Translations under genes and position numbers: made by a program | The notes under the pieces: generated by a model | Databases searched by the model: none | What the model saw: only the letters and a program-made list of their open reading frames with translations | What the model was told of the DNA's origin: nothing | Part shown: positions 18,002 to 26,793 of the stretch, one piece after another | How positions within the stretch are numbered: the stretch's first letter is position 1 | Layout of the letters: every line of letters begins with the position of its first letter | Source: CBDCZI01 sp965224495 | GTDB lineage: Bacteria > Bacteroidota > Bacteroidia > Cytophagales > JAAEPT01 | DNA: 64,000 nucleotides | Assembly (NCBI GenBank): GCA_965224495.1 | Contig: CBDCZI010000015.1 | Location: 62,001 to 126,000 of the forward strand | Direction of reading: 5' to 3'

Positions 18002-18865
18002 TTAATTACCAGTAAAGTTATAATACCCTCCTTCATTTTTTGTGGGACCAACACCTTGAATAAAACTACCCTTATACACCTGAAGCACACCACTTAAAGT
18101 CATAACTTTCGGAGCGACATTCCATCCATTTTTTGTCCAAACATATTCCGTTCCGTCTCGTGATTTACCCAAAAATATTGCTCCATGAACCGTAAAGTTG
18201 CTTTTGAATATTAGCCCTCTATTTTCCGCTAATCTAATCAATGTTTTTCCAAATGTGATTTTATTGGGGTCACTTGAAACATTCTCATAATCCGATTTTT
18301 GTAACCTGAGAAAATAATCTCGGTCTTTCAGATATTTTTGATTGGTAGTCTTGTCACCTTCTAATGGGAATAAACCTTGTGATGTATAAATTGCACTTGC
18401 ATAACAATTGTAATTCTTAGAATCATACCAATCATCATCATACATTTCAGGATTATCAATTGAGTGTTGAATTGCTTTATTAATGGCTCCAGCAATATCA
18501 TTAGGTAATTTAATTACACCATCTTTGTCTTTTGTTTTATATATCTCTTTCGCCTTGCCTTTGGACACATTCAAAAATTTTGCTAAACTCTTAGCATTAT
18601 CACCCTTCTCCATTTCTGCGGTTAAATATCCTGTTGTAGTTTCTGTTTTTGTTCCATCATCATTAGTTTCAGTTTTTGTCTCTTTTTTAACCTTTGGTAC
18701 CCATCCCGTAAGTTTAATCGGGTTATTAGCAAAAGACGAGTACTGAGAACCTACAAACTGAACCAATGGGTCAGTTGAGAACCATCTACCCAATCTTGCA
18801 TCATAAGCTCTAAAATGCGTTGTGTAAGTATTCCCAGTCCCACTAACCTCATCGTCCTTCTCCAT
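18002..18865 (-). CDS. Orphan Rhs C-terminal tip: end of core plus putative Cys-His effector domain
   Basis: The first 50 residues are the hallmark end of an Rhs repeat-associated core (AYDARLGRWFSTDP, then FANNPI). The open frame upstream continues only about 18 codons to a stop but still reads YRYGFQG, the standard core motif, so the protein is cut just before this point and the long YD-repeat shell is absent. Residues about 82-122 look LysM-like (GDNAKSLAKFLNVS). The rest has NCYASA (Cys154), VHGAIFLGK (His227) and YVWTKNGW (about 241-248), an order that suggests a papain- or NlpC-like Cys-His enzyme. The usual DPDG after NNPI is missing. A membrane protein follows 2 bp downstream. It may be silent unless recombined onto an Rhs gene elsewhere. 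Confidence 0.6.
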   Translation of the reverse strand: MEKDDEVSGTGNTYTTHFRAYDARLGRWFSTDPLVQFVGSQYSSFANNPIKLTGWVPKVKKETKTETNDDGTKTETTTGYLTAEMEKGDNAKSLAKFLNVSKGKAKEIYKTKDKDGVIKLPNDIAGAINKAIQHSIDNPEMYDDDWYDSKNYNCYASAIYTSQGLFPLEGDKTTNQKYLKDRDYFLRLQKSDYENVSSDPNKITFGKTLIRLAENRGLIFKSNFTVHGAIFLGKSRDGTEYVWTKNGWNVAPKVMTLSGVLQVYKGSFIQGVGPTKNEGGYYNFTGN

Positions 18866-18924
18866 CCCTTGGAACCCATACCTATAATTTTGGTTAGTAC
18901 ACCCTACAATTACAAGCTATACTT

Positions 18925-19926
18925 TTACCAAAATTGTTTTGGTGGTGCGTGGTGTTGGTGATTAGGTAATCGAAGTCCTAATACAATTTCATGTGAACCT
19001 GTACTTGCTTTTCGTAGCCCATTCAGATTAATATCATAAGCATAACCTATATCTACAATATCTTTCAACGTCAACCCTGCTAACAAAACAACTGATTCAG
19101 CCTCGTTTCCTAAACGGAAAGATGCACCTCCCCAATAATGTATCTTATAGTTAAATTTTACATTGATATCATTTGTCAAGGGCACACCTGGCAACATCTT
19201 TATTAGGACACTTGGCACCATATACAAGTTATCAGACAAGTCAATTTTCACTCCTCCTGTTAAGTAGAAGTGTCTGTTTAACTTTCCTTCTTTTGTGTTT
19301 TTGGTCACTTTCACATCCGTTCCTAATACTTGAAAAGAAGATACACCAAAATAGTATTTCTTATGATACCCCCAGATACCTAATGTAATATCAGGATTAA
19401 TCGCTGATTTAAATCCCTCTGAACCTAAAATAGCATCCGAACCTCCTTGACTATCAAAAGTCACGTCACTATCTACAGATGTTTGTTTAATTCCTGCAAA
19501 TGCACCAAAAGAAACATAAAACTTTTTACCTACAGGTAAATGGTAAGCATAAGAAGCTTTTACTTCTAAAGTTTTAAAGTGACCTGCATTATCAGATAAC
19601 ACCATCCCTCCAACTCCACTGTAACCCATCGGTTTTACAGCATCAGCCAATTCTTTGTTACTGTCTCTTGTCGTGTCTCTGTTTACACTGTGTTTACCAA
19701 TAGGCGAATGTCCTGAGAAATAAAAGGTTTTTGGACCTACACCATCTCCAAGTCCCACCCATTGCGAACGGTAACCCGCTTGTAAATCAATGAAATCTTC
19801 TGTCCCTCCTTCCCCAGGATTCAACAGGTAGTTGTTCATCATGTACATACTACTCTGTGGTAATTGTTGGGCAAACACCAATTTACCCAACACCATTACT
19901 GCGATATATAACGAAAGTTTTTTCAT
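18925..19926 (-). CDS. PorP/SprF-family type IX secretion-associated outer-membrane protein
   Basis: PorP/SprF proteins are outer-membrane barrels that help the T9SS export or attach large surface proteins carrying type B sorting domains, usually encoded right next to them. The 333-aa product has a signal peptide (cleaved near VFAQ, residue 19) and the family start QLPQSSMYMMNNYLLNPGEGG, followed by AGYRSQWVGL and SGHSPIGKH. It lies 18 bp after the giant adhesin gene, so it is cotranscribed with it and is its likely dedicated partner, as SprF is for SprB. The Rhs tip begins 59 bp downstream. Confidence 0.92.
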   Translation of the reverse strand: MKKLSLYIAVMVLGKLVFAQQLPQSSMYMMNNYLLNPGEGGTEDFIDLQAGYRSQWVGLGDGVGPKTFYFSGHSPIGKHSVNRDTTRDSNKELADAVKPMGYSGVGGMVLSDNAGHFKTLEVKASYAYHLPVGKKFYVSFGAFAGIKQTSVDSDVTFDSQGGSDAILGSEGFKSAINPDITLGIWGYHKKYYFGVSSFQVLGTDVKVTKNTKEGKLNRHFYLTGGVKIDLSDNLYMVPSVLIKMLPGVPLTNDINVKFNYKIHYWGGASFRLGNEAESVVLLAGLTLKDIVDIGYAYDINLNGLRKASTGSHEIVLGLRLPNHQHHAPPKQFW

Positions 19927-19944
19927 CTTTTTATTCTTTCTGTA

Positions 19945-22900
19945 TTATTTAAAAATAGAGATTGCTCCTGACAACAGCTTTGTTCCATTACCTAAATCGA
20001 TAATATAATAATAAGAAGCTACTGGTAATACTTTTCCTTTGTAAGTACCTGCCCACTCATTCTCTGCATATTCAGTTGTTTCATATAACAAACTTCCCCA
20101 ACGGTTAAATATTTGAACCGTCGCTTCTGGAAACTTATGCATATTTTCAATATGGAATGTGTCGTGTTCTCCATCTTCGTTTGGTGTAAACCCTCCTGGT
20201 GGTTTAGGTATAAAGTCTAACAATAAAGTAACCTCATCTCTTGTTTTACAACCTCCGTCTTCCAATATCATAAAGTAAGTCACTTCATTCAAGTCGTCTG
20301 GAACTTGCTGGTTATAGAATGCACCTAACCCTATGTTATTTGTTGATATCGTTTCATCAACACCATCTAACACATAGCCATAATGATAAACTGCGTCTTT
20401 TACTCCTCCTCTATTAAACTTATCTAAAACATCTACTAATGGTAAACTTACCACATCTTCAAGAGAAGTAATTTCTTCGCCATCATGCTCTACAACCAAT
20501 TCAATATCTTTTTTGATTTGTAAAATCTCTTTTAATACCACCGTGTCTTTCAACTTAGAACTATAATGGTAACAGAATTGAGGTTTACTACTATAGAACA
20601 CAGAGTCTTCCATTGCAAACGGACCATACGTTGTTGACCAAGAGGTATCAACTATAGGGCTTGAATAAGTTAGTGTATCTGCTACGTTGTCGTTAAATCT
20701 TGTATAATAATATTTATTAGAGAACACAGTAGCTGTATCATTTCTCAAGTTTTGCGCTACTGTTTCTTCGGTATTATAACTCCAATTGTTTTTAGAATAA
20801 TGGTACCACTCGTTACCAAATGTTCCGTTAGGGTCTTCGATAGATTTTTTAATATCCACAAAGAATTTAGCTGTATCATCTTCACAATATAATTTCTGTA
20901 ATGATTCAATTTCAACAGTTACCAAATAGGCTGAATCTATCTTAACTACTTTATAAGAAGAATCTACTCTTACACAACCATCGTTAGTATATCGTTGTTT
21001 TACAAACACCGTATCGTTTACACCATAATCCCTAGTGTCTCCTTGTGTACCAAACTTCACGGCTACCGAATCTTTATCATTTGATGTCCATGAGAATACA
21101 TTTGTTGTGTTTCTTGTGATTGACCATGTCCTATCAACTCCTGTATAATCGGCTAACTGATCGACTTGATACAATACCGAATCTCTTGTTTGATCAAATA
21201 CACATGCCAATGTTTTTCCATTAATACCTCCTAATGTAGGTACTACTTTGGTCAATCCACTTCTTGAAATTGTAGAGGTACAGACCAAGTTACCATTTGG
21301 CTCTGACACCATTGCTGTCACAGTATAACCTCCTGACACATTTTCAAATCGAATCGTATCATTTGTTACTGACGTGTAAATTGGTGTTTGATCAGAAGTC
21401 AAACTGTAATTTTTAGTAACGTCTGTTGGTGCTATTACATATTTCTGTTCGTCTCCTACACAATTGTTTTTTGTTTCATCTCCAATCAACACCAATGCTT
21501 CGGCATGATCTGGTCTTCTATGAACAATTGTCTGCCCTAAATCTGGACTAGCTACCAATCCAATAGCTTGGTATTCTACTTCTACTTTTGCTTCATAAGT
21601 AAAGTTTGCGTTTGTTTCATTGATTGCTGGAAGTACCAAGGTGTTGTCTGGTGCTCCGTTTGTGATAATTGACGTTCCTGTTGGTGTTGTAACTGTCCAT
21701 TTGTATGACACGACATTAGACACATCCGCAATATTGGCTGTAAATGTCATTGATGCTGTTACTCCTTCTGCTGTAGGACACATCGTTTCGTATGAGGTGA
21801 TTGTAATATCACATCCTAAAACAGTTATTGCTACCGAAGTAGAAACTTCACTTGCACACTTTGCTCCTGTTGTTCGTTGTTCCGAAACAGTTACCGTTCC
21901 TGAAGTAGTCGCTGTTCCTCCGTTAAACTTAATCACACCACTTGCGTCTGGTTGAGTAGCCCCAGTCAATCCTCCGGTATATACAATTGTATAAGTCGAT
22001 GGGTTGGTGCTGTTGAAGTTGGTCACCTGAATTTCGTTTGCTGTTGATTGACATGAAATATTCATTTGATTAACAGCCACAGTTACCACAGGTAATTCTT
22101 CTACCGTTACTAAAATTTCTGGTGTATCTAAACTTACACAACCTGTCGTTTTGTCTTCTACATTTACAGCTACTTTTACTTGTTGAGCAAAATCAATTGT
22201 TCCTCCAAAAGTTACTTCGTGTGCATTCGTTGCTGTTCCTGCTACCCCTGTTCCTTGAGACTGTGTCCAAGTATAAATGTAATTATCTGTTGTATTCCCG
22301 ATAGTGTAAACCTCTGTGTCTTTGTAACAAACTGTTGTTGCTCCTGCAATAGTTACCGCTGACAAATCTGGTAAAGGATTTACTGTAACTACTCCTGTTT
22401 TTGTTTCCACTAACGAAGTTGGTGCATCTGCAAAAGTCACTGTTAATGTAGCTCCCAAAGATTGACTTGTCGTTGTTGTGTTTGTTACTTGTACTTGCAA
22501 TGTTGGTCCGCTTGTACTTCCGATAATTGTACCGTTTGTTACTCCTGACCAAGCATAAGTTAATGGTGTTCCATTTTCAACTTCCGCTGTTAATGTAACC
22601 ATTTCTCCTGCACAAACTTCTGGTTTGTTAACCGTGAAATTTACTGTTCGTCCACAACCAGTCAAACTTACTGTCATTGTAACGTCTGCATCATCACTGG
22701 CACAACCATTCGTTGTTACTTGTTTGATTTTGATTATTCCTCCTGTTGTTGCTGTTCCTGCATCAATATTGATTGCTCCAGTTGTTTGATTTACCGTCAC
22801 CGTCATTCCTGCTGGTTCTTGTTCTACTGTATAAGTCGAACCTAAAACAAAATTTGTAATATTGAACGTGTTTGTTGCCGAGTTACATTCTAAAGATGGC

Positions 22901-25900
22901 GTTGCATTATCAACGGTTACTGTTGGTGTCGATTCGATAGTGATATCTATGTTCGTTACATCGTTTGCTGTACAAGTTACTCCGTTTCTTGTTTCTCCAA
23001 CTGACAGGCCTAATTTCACTACATTGTTATCGTTTGTTGTAAAATCAACTCCTTGTTGTTCTGCTCCATTTCCTCCTGTACCCAACGTTCCGTTTCCAGA
23101 AGCGATAGCCCAAGTATAAACGTCAAATCCTGCTTTACTATAAGTATAGATTTCATTTGAATTTTCACAAACTGGTGTTGTTCCTGCTATTGTCCCTCCT
23201 GCTACATCTGGATTTCCGTTTACAGTAACCAATGCTTTTGTTGTTGTTAATTCGGTTGGTGCATCTGAGAAAGTCACTTTCAACGTTGCCGAAACTGTTA
23301 CGTCTGCCGTTGTAGTATTTGCTACTTGCACTTGTAATGTTGCTCCACTTGTACTTCCGATAACTGTACCGTTAGTGATGGCTGACCACTCGTAAGAAAC
23401 AATAGTCCCTGTTCCTCCTAAATCAACTACTGAAGTAAAGGTTACTGTTTCTGATGCACAAACTACTGCTTTGTTGGTAGTAAAATTAATTGTACGTCCA
23501 CAACCAGTTAAACTTACTGTCATTGTAATGTCATTTGCATTACTCTCACATCCATTTGCTGTTTCTTGTTTGATTTTAATAACTCCTCCTGTTGTTGCTG
23601 TTCCTGCATCAATATTGATTGCTCCGTTTGTTTGGTTTACAGTCACCGTCATATCTGTTGGTGATTGTGTTACTGTATAAGTCGAACCTAAAACAAAATT
23701 TGTAATCTGGAAAGCGTTTGTTGCCGAGTTACATTGTAGAGATGGAGTTGCATTATCAACTGTTACCGTTGGTGTCGATTCGATAGTAATATCTATACTT
23801 GCTACATCATTAGCTGTACAAGTTACTCCGTTTCTTGTCTCCCCAACTGACAAACCTAATTGCACTACATTGTTATCATTTGTTGAGAAATTAACTCCTT
23901 GTTGTTCTGCTCCATTTCCTCCTGATCCCAACGTTCCGTTTCCAGAAGCGATTGCCCAAGTATAAACGTCAAATCCTGCTTTACTATAAGTATAAACTTC
24001 ATTTGAATTTTCACATACGGGCGAAGTTCCTGTGATTGAACCACCTGCTACATCTGGATTTCCATTTACGGTAACCAATGCTTTTGTTGTTGTCAACTCT
24101 GTTGGTGCATCTGAAAAAGTTACTTTCAACGTTGCCGAAACTGTTACATCTGCCGTTGTAGTATTTGTAGTATTTACTTTCAATGTCGCTCCAGTTGTAC
24201 TTCCTACAACTGTTCCGTTTGTTATTCCTGACCATTCGTAAGAAACTATTGAACCAGTTCCCCCTACATTTACTGAAGAAGTAAATTCTACAATACCCGA
24301 GTTACAAACCACTGCTTCGTCAACCGTGAAATCAATTGTTCGTCCACAACCAGTCAAACTTACTGTCATTGTAACGTCAGTAGTTGCACTTACACAACCG
24401 TTAGCTGTTTTTTGGCTAATTTTAATTATTCCTCCTGTTGTTGCTGTTCCTGCATCTATATTAATTTGTCCTGTTGCATTTACAGTCACCGTCATATCTG
24501 CTGGCGATTGTGTTACTGTATAATCCGAATTTGTATCAAAATTTGTAATCTGGAAAGTGTTTGTTGCCGAGTTACATTCGATAGATGGATTGGCATTATC
24601 AACCGTTACTGTTGGTGTCGATTCGATAGTGATATCTATGTTCGTTACATCGTTTGCTGTACAAGTTATTCCGTTTCTTGTCTCTCCAACTGACAAACCT
24701 AATTTCACCACATTGTTATCATTTGTTGTAAAATTAACCCCTCTCTTTTCTAAGCCATTACCTCCTGATCCCAACGTTCCGTTTCCAGAAGCGATAGCCC
24801 AAGTATAAACATCAAATCCTGTTTTACTATAAGTATAAATTTCGTTTGAATTTTCACATACAGGCGACGTTCCTGCGATTGTCCCTCCTGCTACATCTGG
24901 ATTACCATTTACTGTTGCTGTTCCTTGACTTGTTACCGTTACATTTTGCCCCGATTTAGTATAAACTACAGCGACTGTTGCTGTTACTGTCAAATCTGTC
25001 GTTGTTGTATTTACTGCAACAACTTTTATCGTTGGACTAGTAGATGAACCAACTACTGCAAAAGCTGGATTAATAGTCCAAGAATAACCAGTGATTGTTT
25101 CACCTGCCCCTGCTACTGCATTGGCTGTAAACTCTAATTCATCGCCAGAACAAACTGCTGGATTATCTACCGTTACTGTATTTGAGCAACCTACAACTGA
25201 AACTACAAACGATGCTTCGACTGGACAGCCTGCCGAAGTTTTCGAAACAGCTTTTATAGTGATACTTCCATTTGTTGCCGAGGCATCAAATTTAACTTCG
25301 CCTCCTGCTGTAATACTTACATTAGACACATCTGAAGTAGTTTCTACTGTATAAGTATAATTTGTTGCATCGTAATTTGTTATTGCTACCGTGTTTGCTG
25401 TCGAGTTACACGCTACTGCTACGGGTGCATTGGCAAATGTAATTGTTGGATTTGCTTCTACATTGATTGTTTTTGTAATAGTTCCTCCTGTACAAGTTAA
25501 ACTTCCATGTTCTTCCGTAATTGTAATACTTAATGTAAATGGGTTATTTGCTTCTGTTGCGTTTACAAACGAAATTAATCTGTTTGTATTTGCAGAACCT
25601 TTCAATACTGCATTTGTTGGTGACACTGACCAATCATAAACGATAGCTGTATTACTACTATTTGCGTCTGTTAAGCTATAAGGTACATCATCTGTTCCTT
25701 CACAAACCAAATCGGCTCCTGTGATACTTGCTGTACCATCAAATATTGGGTTATCACGTTTTGTTATCGTTACTGCCGAAGAAGTCACATCACAAAGACC
25801 AGGATTTCCTGCATCTCCGATAGCTACTTTATAATCTCCTGTTGCTGTAACTGTTAATGTACTTGCAGTCTGACCCGAAATTTCGGTTGTTCCATTAAAC

Positions 25901-26793
25901 CATTTGTAAACAAACCCTGTTGACGGACTAGCTGTCAAAGTAACATCCGTTCCTTCACAAAACTGTGTTGCAGATGGGCTAATAGTTGCTGATGCTGGTG
26001 GTGTACATTCTGATTTACAAACTGCAAACTGAGAAGTATTACCTGCTGTTGAAGTTCCTACTTTAGTTGCCGTAACTATGGCGTTGTCTTTTGTCAACCC
26101 TCCTGTTAAAGTAAATGTCCATTGTGCCCAAGCATTGCCATTTGTATTTGCTACTGCTGTTGTAGAACCTACCCAAGTTGCTCCTTGTGGTGTTTTTCCC
26201 GCTATTGGCGTCTGACAAGTACCATCTACTGAAATATAAACGTCTATTCTATCACCTACATTTGGTGCTCTTCCTGAAATAAGTGTTGCACTTGCTTCTG
26301 TGGTATTAAATGTTACAGCACCTGTTGTGATTGTTCCGTCATAAAAACCGTAGTTGTTATTTCCATCACTAGCTAATAAAATACCTAAACCTGTATTGTT
26401 ACTTGTACTATTTCCTGTTATTGTATTTGTAATTGTTGACGATCCCTCTACTGCAATAGCATTTTGTCCCGTTTTGTTTTTTATCGTATTTCCTTTTGTT
26501 TCTGTTCCAATAATATTTTGTTGAGAACCATTAGAAAGGTGAATACCATTTCCTCCATTTTCTTTTGCAGGGTTGTCATTAGCGACATTACCTATTTGGT
26601 TAGAATAAATATTGTTACTATTTGAATTATTAATAGAAATACCTGCATTACCACTTGCTACAATTGTGTTTCCTTCAATTGTGTTATTCGTAGAAGTTGT
26701 ACCGATTAAAATACCATTACTTCCATTTCCTGAAATCACGCCACTAGCATCTTCACCTACAGTGTTATTTTTAATGATTACTTCCTTTCCCAT
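19945..26793 (-). CDS. Giant T9SS surface protein, C-terminal 2282 residues (separated by frameshift)
   Basis: This frame continues the beta-helix protein at 26771-28186: the first 150 residues (GNTIVASGNAGISINNSN and similar) are right-handed beta-helix repeats, but it has no signal peptide. Then come cysteine-containing Ig/PKD-like domains, including three near-identical units of about 281 residues, and at the end a gliding-motility-type C-terminal sorting domain (FTPNEDGEHDTFHIEN, VQIFNRWGSLLYE, YYYIIDLGNG). That domain sends substrates through the T9SS to the cell surface. The ATG overlaps the upstream stop by 23 bp. Joining needs removal of one base in GGGAAAGG. As it stands, the exportable product would be lost unless the shift is a sequencing error or is corrected during translation. 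Confidence 0.88.
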   Translation of the reverse strand: MGKEVIIKNNTVGEDASGVISGNGSNGILIGTTSTNNTIEGNTIVASGNAGISINNSNSNNIYSNQIGNVANDNPAKENGGNGIHLSNGSQQNIIGTETKGNTIKNKTGQNAIAVEGSSTITNTITGNSTSNNTGLGILLASDGNNNYGFYDGTITTGAVTFNTTEASATLISGRAPNVGDRIDVYISVDGTCQTPIAGKTPQGATWVGSTTAVANTNGNAWAQWTFTLTGGLTKDNAIVTATKVGTSTAGNTSQFAVCKSECTPPASATISPSATQFCEGTDVTLTASPSTGFVYKWFNGTTEISGQTASTLTVTATGDYKVAIGDAGNPGLCDVTSSAVTITKRDNPIFDGTASITGADLVCEGTDDVPYSLTDANSSNTAIVYDWSVSPTNAVLKGSANTNRLISFVNATEANNPFTLSITITEEHGSLTCTGGTITKTINVEANPTITFANAPVAVACNSTANTVAITNYDATNYTYTVETTSDVSNVSITAGGEVKFDASATNGSITIKAVSKTSAGCPVEASFVVSVVGCSNTVTVDNPAVCSGDELEFTANAVAGAGETITGYSWTINPAFAVVGSSTSPTIKVVAVNTTTTDLTVTATVAVVYTKSGQNVTVTSQGTATVNGNPDVAGGTIAGTSPVCENSNEIYTYSKTGFDVYTWAIASGNGTLGSGGNGLEKRGVNFTTNDNNVVKLGLSVGETRNGITCTANDVTNIDITIESTPTVTVDNANPSIECNSATNTFQITNFDTNSDYTVTQSPADMTVTVNATGQINIDAGTATTGGIIKISQKTANGCVSATTDVTMTVSLTGCGRTIDFTVDEAVVCNSGIVEFTSSVNVGGTGSIVSYEWSGITNGTVVGSTTGATLKVNTTNTTTADVTVSATLKVTFSDAPTELTTTKALVTVNGNPDVAGGSITGTSPVCENSNEVYTYSKAGFDVYTWAIASGNGTLGSGGNGAEQQGVNFSTNDNNVVQLGLSVGETRNGVTCTANDVASIDITIESTPTVTVDNATPSLQCNSATNAFQITNFVLGSTYTVTQSPTDMTVTVNQTNGAINIDAGTATTGGVIKIKQETANGCESNANDITMTVSLTGCGRTINFTTNKAVVCASETVTFTSVVDLGGTGTIVSYEWSAITNGTVIGSTSGATLQVQVANTTTADVTVSATLKVTFSDAPTELTTTKALVTVNGNPDVAGGTIAGTTPVCENSNEIYTYSKAGFDVYTWAIASGNGTLGTGGNGAEQQGVDFTTNDNNVVKLGLSVGETRNGVTCTANDVTNIDITIESTPTVTVDNATPSLECNSATNTFNITNFVLGSTYTVEQEPAGMTVTVNQTTGAINIDAGTATTGGIIKIKQVTTNGCASDDADVTMTVSLTGCGRTVNFTVNKPEVCAGEMVTLTAEVENGTPLTYAWSGVTNGTIIGSTSGPTLQVQVTNTTTTSQSLGATLTVTFADAPTSLVETKTGVVTVNPLPDLSAVTIAGATTVCYKDTEVYTIGNTTDNYIYTWTQSQGTGVAGTATNAHEVTFGGTIDFAQQVKVAVNVEDKTTGCVSLDTPEILVTVEELPVVTVAVNQMNISCQSTANEIQVTNFNSTNPSTYTIVYTGGLTGATQPDASGVIKFNGGTATTSGTVTVSEQRTTGAKCASEVSTSVAITVLGCDITITSYETMCPTAEGVTASMTFTANIADVSNVVSYKWTVTTPTGTSIITNGAPDNTLVLPAINETNANFTYEAKVEVEYQAIGLVASPDLGQTIVHRRPDHAEALVLIGDETKNNCVGDEQKYVIAPTDVTKNYSLTSDQTPIYTSVTNDTIRFENVSGGYTVTAMVSEPNGNLVCTSTISRSGLTKVVPTLGGINGKTLACVFDQTRDSVLYQVDQLADYTGVDRTWSITRNTTNVFSWTSNDKDSVAVKFGTQGDTRDYGVNDTVFVKQRYTNDGCVRVDSSYKVVKIDSAYLVTVEIESLQKLYCEDDTAKFFVDIKKSIEDPNGTFGNEWYHYSKNNWSYNTEETVAQNLRNDTATVFSNKYYYTRFNDNVADTLTYSSPIVDTSWSTTYGPFAMEDSVFYSSKPQFCYHYSSKLKDTVVLKEILQIKKDIELVVEHDGEEITSLEDVVSLPLVDVLDKFNRGGVKDAVYHYGYVLDGVDETISTNNIGLGAFYNQQVPDDLNEVTYFMILEDGGCKTRDEVTLLLDFIPKPPGGFTPNEDGEHDTFHIENMHKFPEATVQIFNRWGSLLYETTEYAENEWAGTYKGKVLPVASYYYIIDLGNGTKLLSGAISIFK
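22362..24890 (-). repeat. Three long tandem repeats within the adhesin gene
   Basis: Units at 22362-23201, 23202-24047 and 24048-24890 measure 840, 846 and 843 bp, all multiples of three. Each encodes about 281 residues with the markers NPDVAGG/NPLPDLS, PVCENSNEIYTYSK, YTWAIASGNGTLG, GETRNGVTCTANDV and LTGCGRTI. The region 24891-25450 holds a more diverged half copy. The strong nucleotide similarity implies recent duplication or gene conversion and makes copy-number change and assembly collapse likely. Confidence 0.88.
26771..26793 (-). other. Frameshift junction of the adhesin gene
   Basis: On the minus strand the sequence GAAAATGGGAAAGGAAG is read as ENGKGS in the upstream frame and, shifted by +1, as ENGKEV in the downstream frame. 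Deleting a single G restores one continuous reading frame. The required shift is +1, so a classical -1 slippery site does not explain it. Confidence 0.85.

Noticed and set aside
22122..24808. Several plus-strand open frames inside the adhesin repeats
   Set aside because: They recur with the repeat period on the antisense strand of a clear coding gene and are shadows.
26771..26793. Programmed -1 frameshift in the adhesin gene (GGGAAAG looks slippery)
   Set aside because: The frame relation requires +1, and the heptamer is not in the correct phase for -1 slippage.
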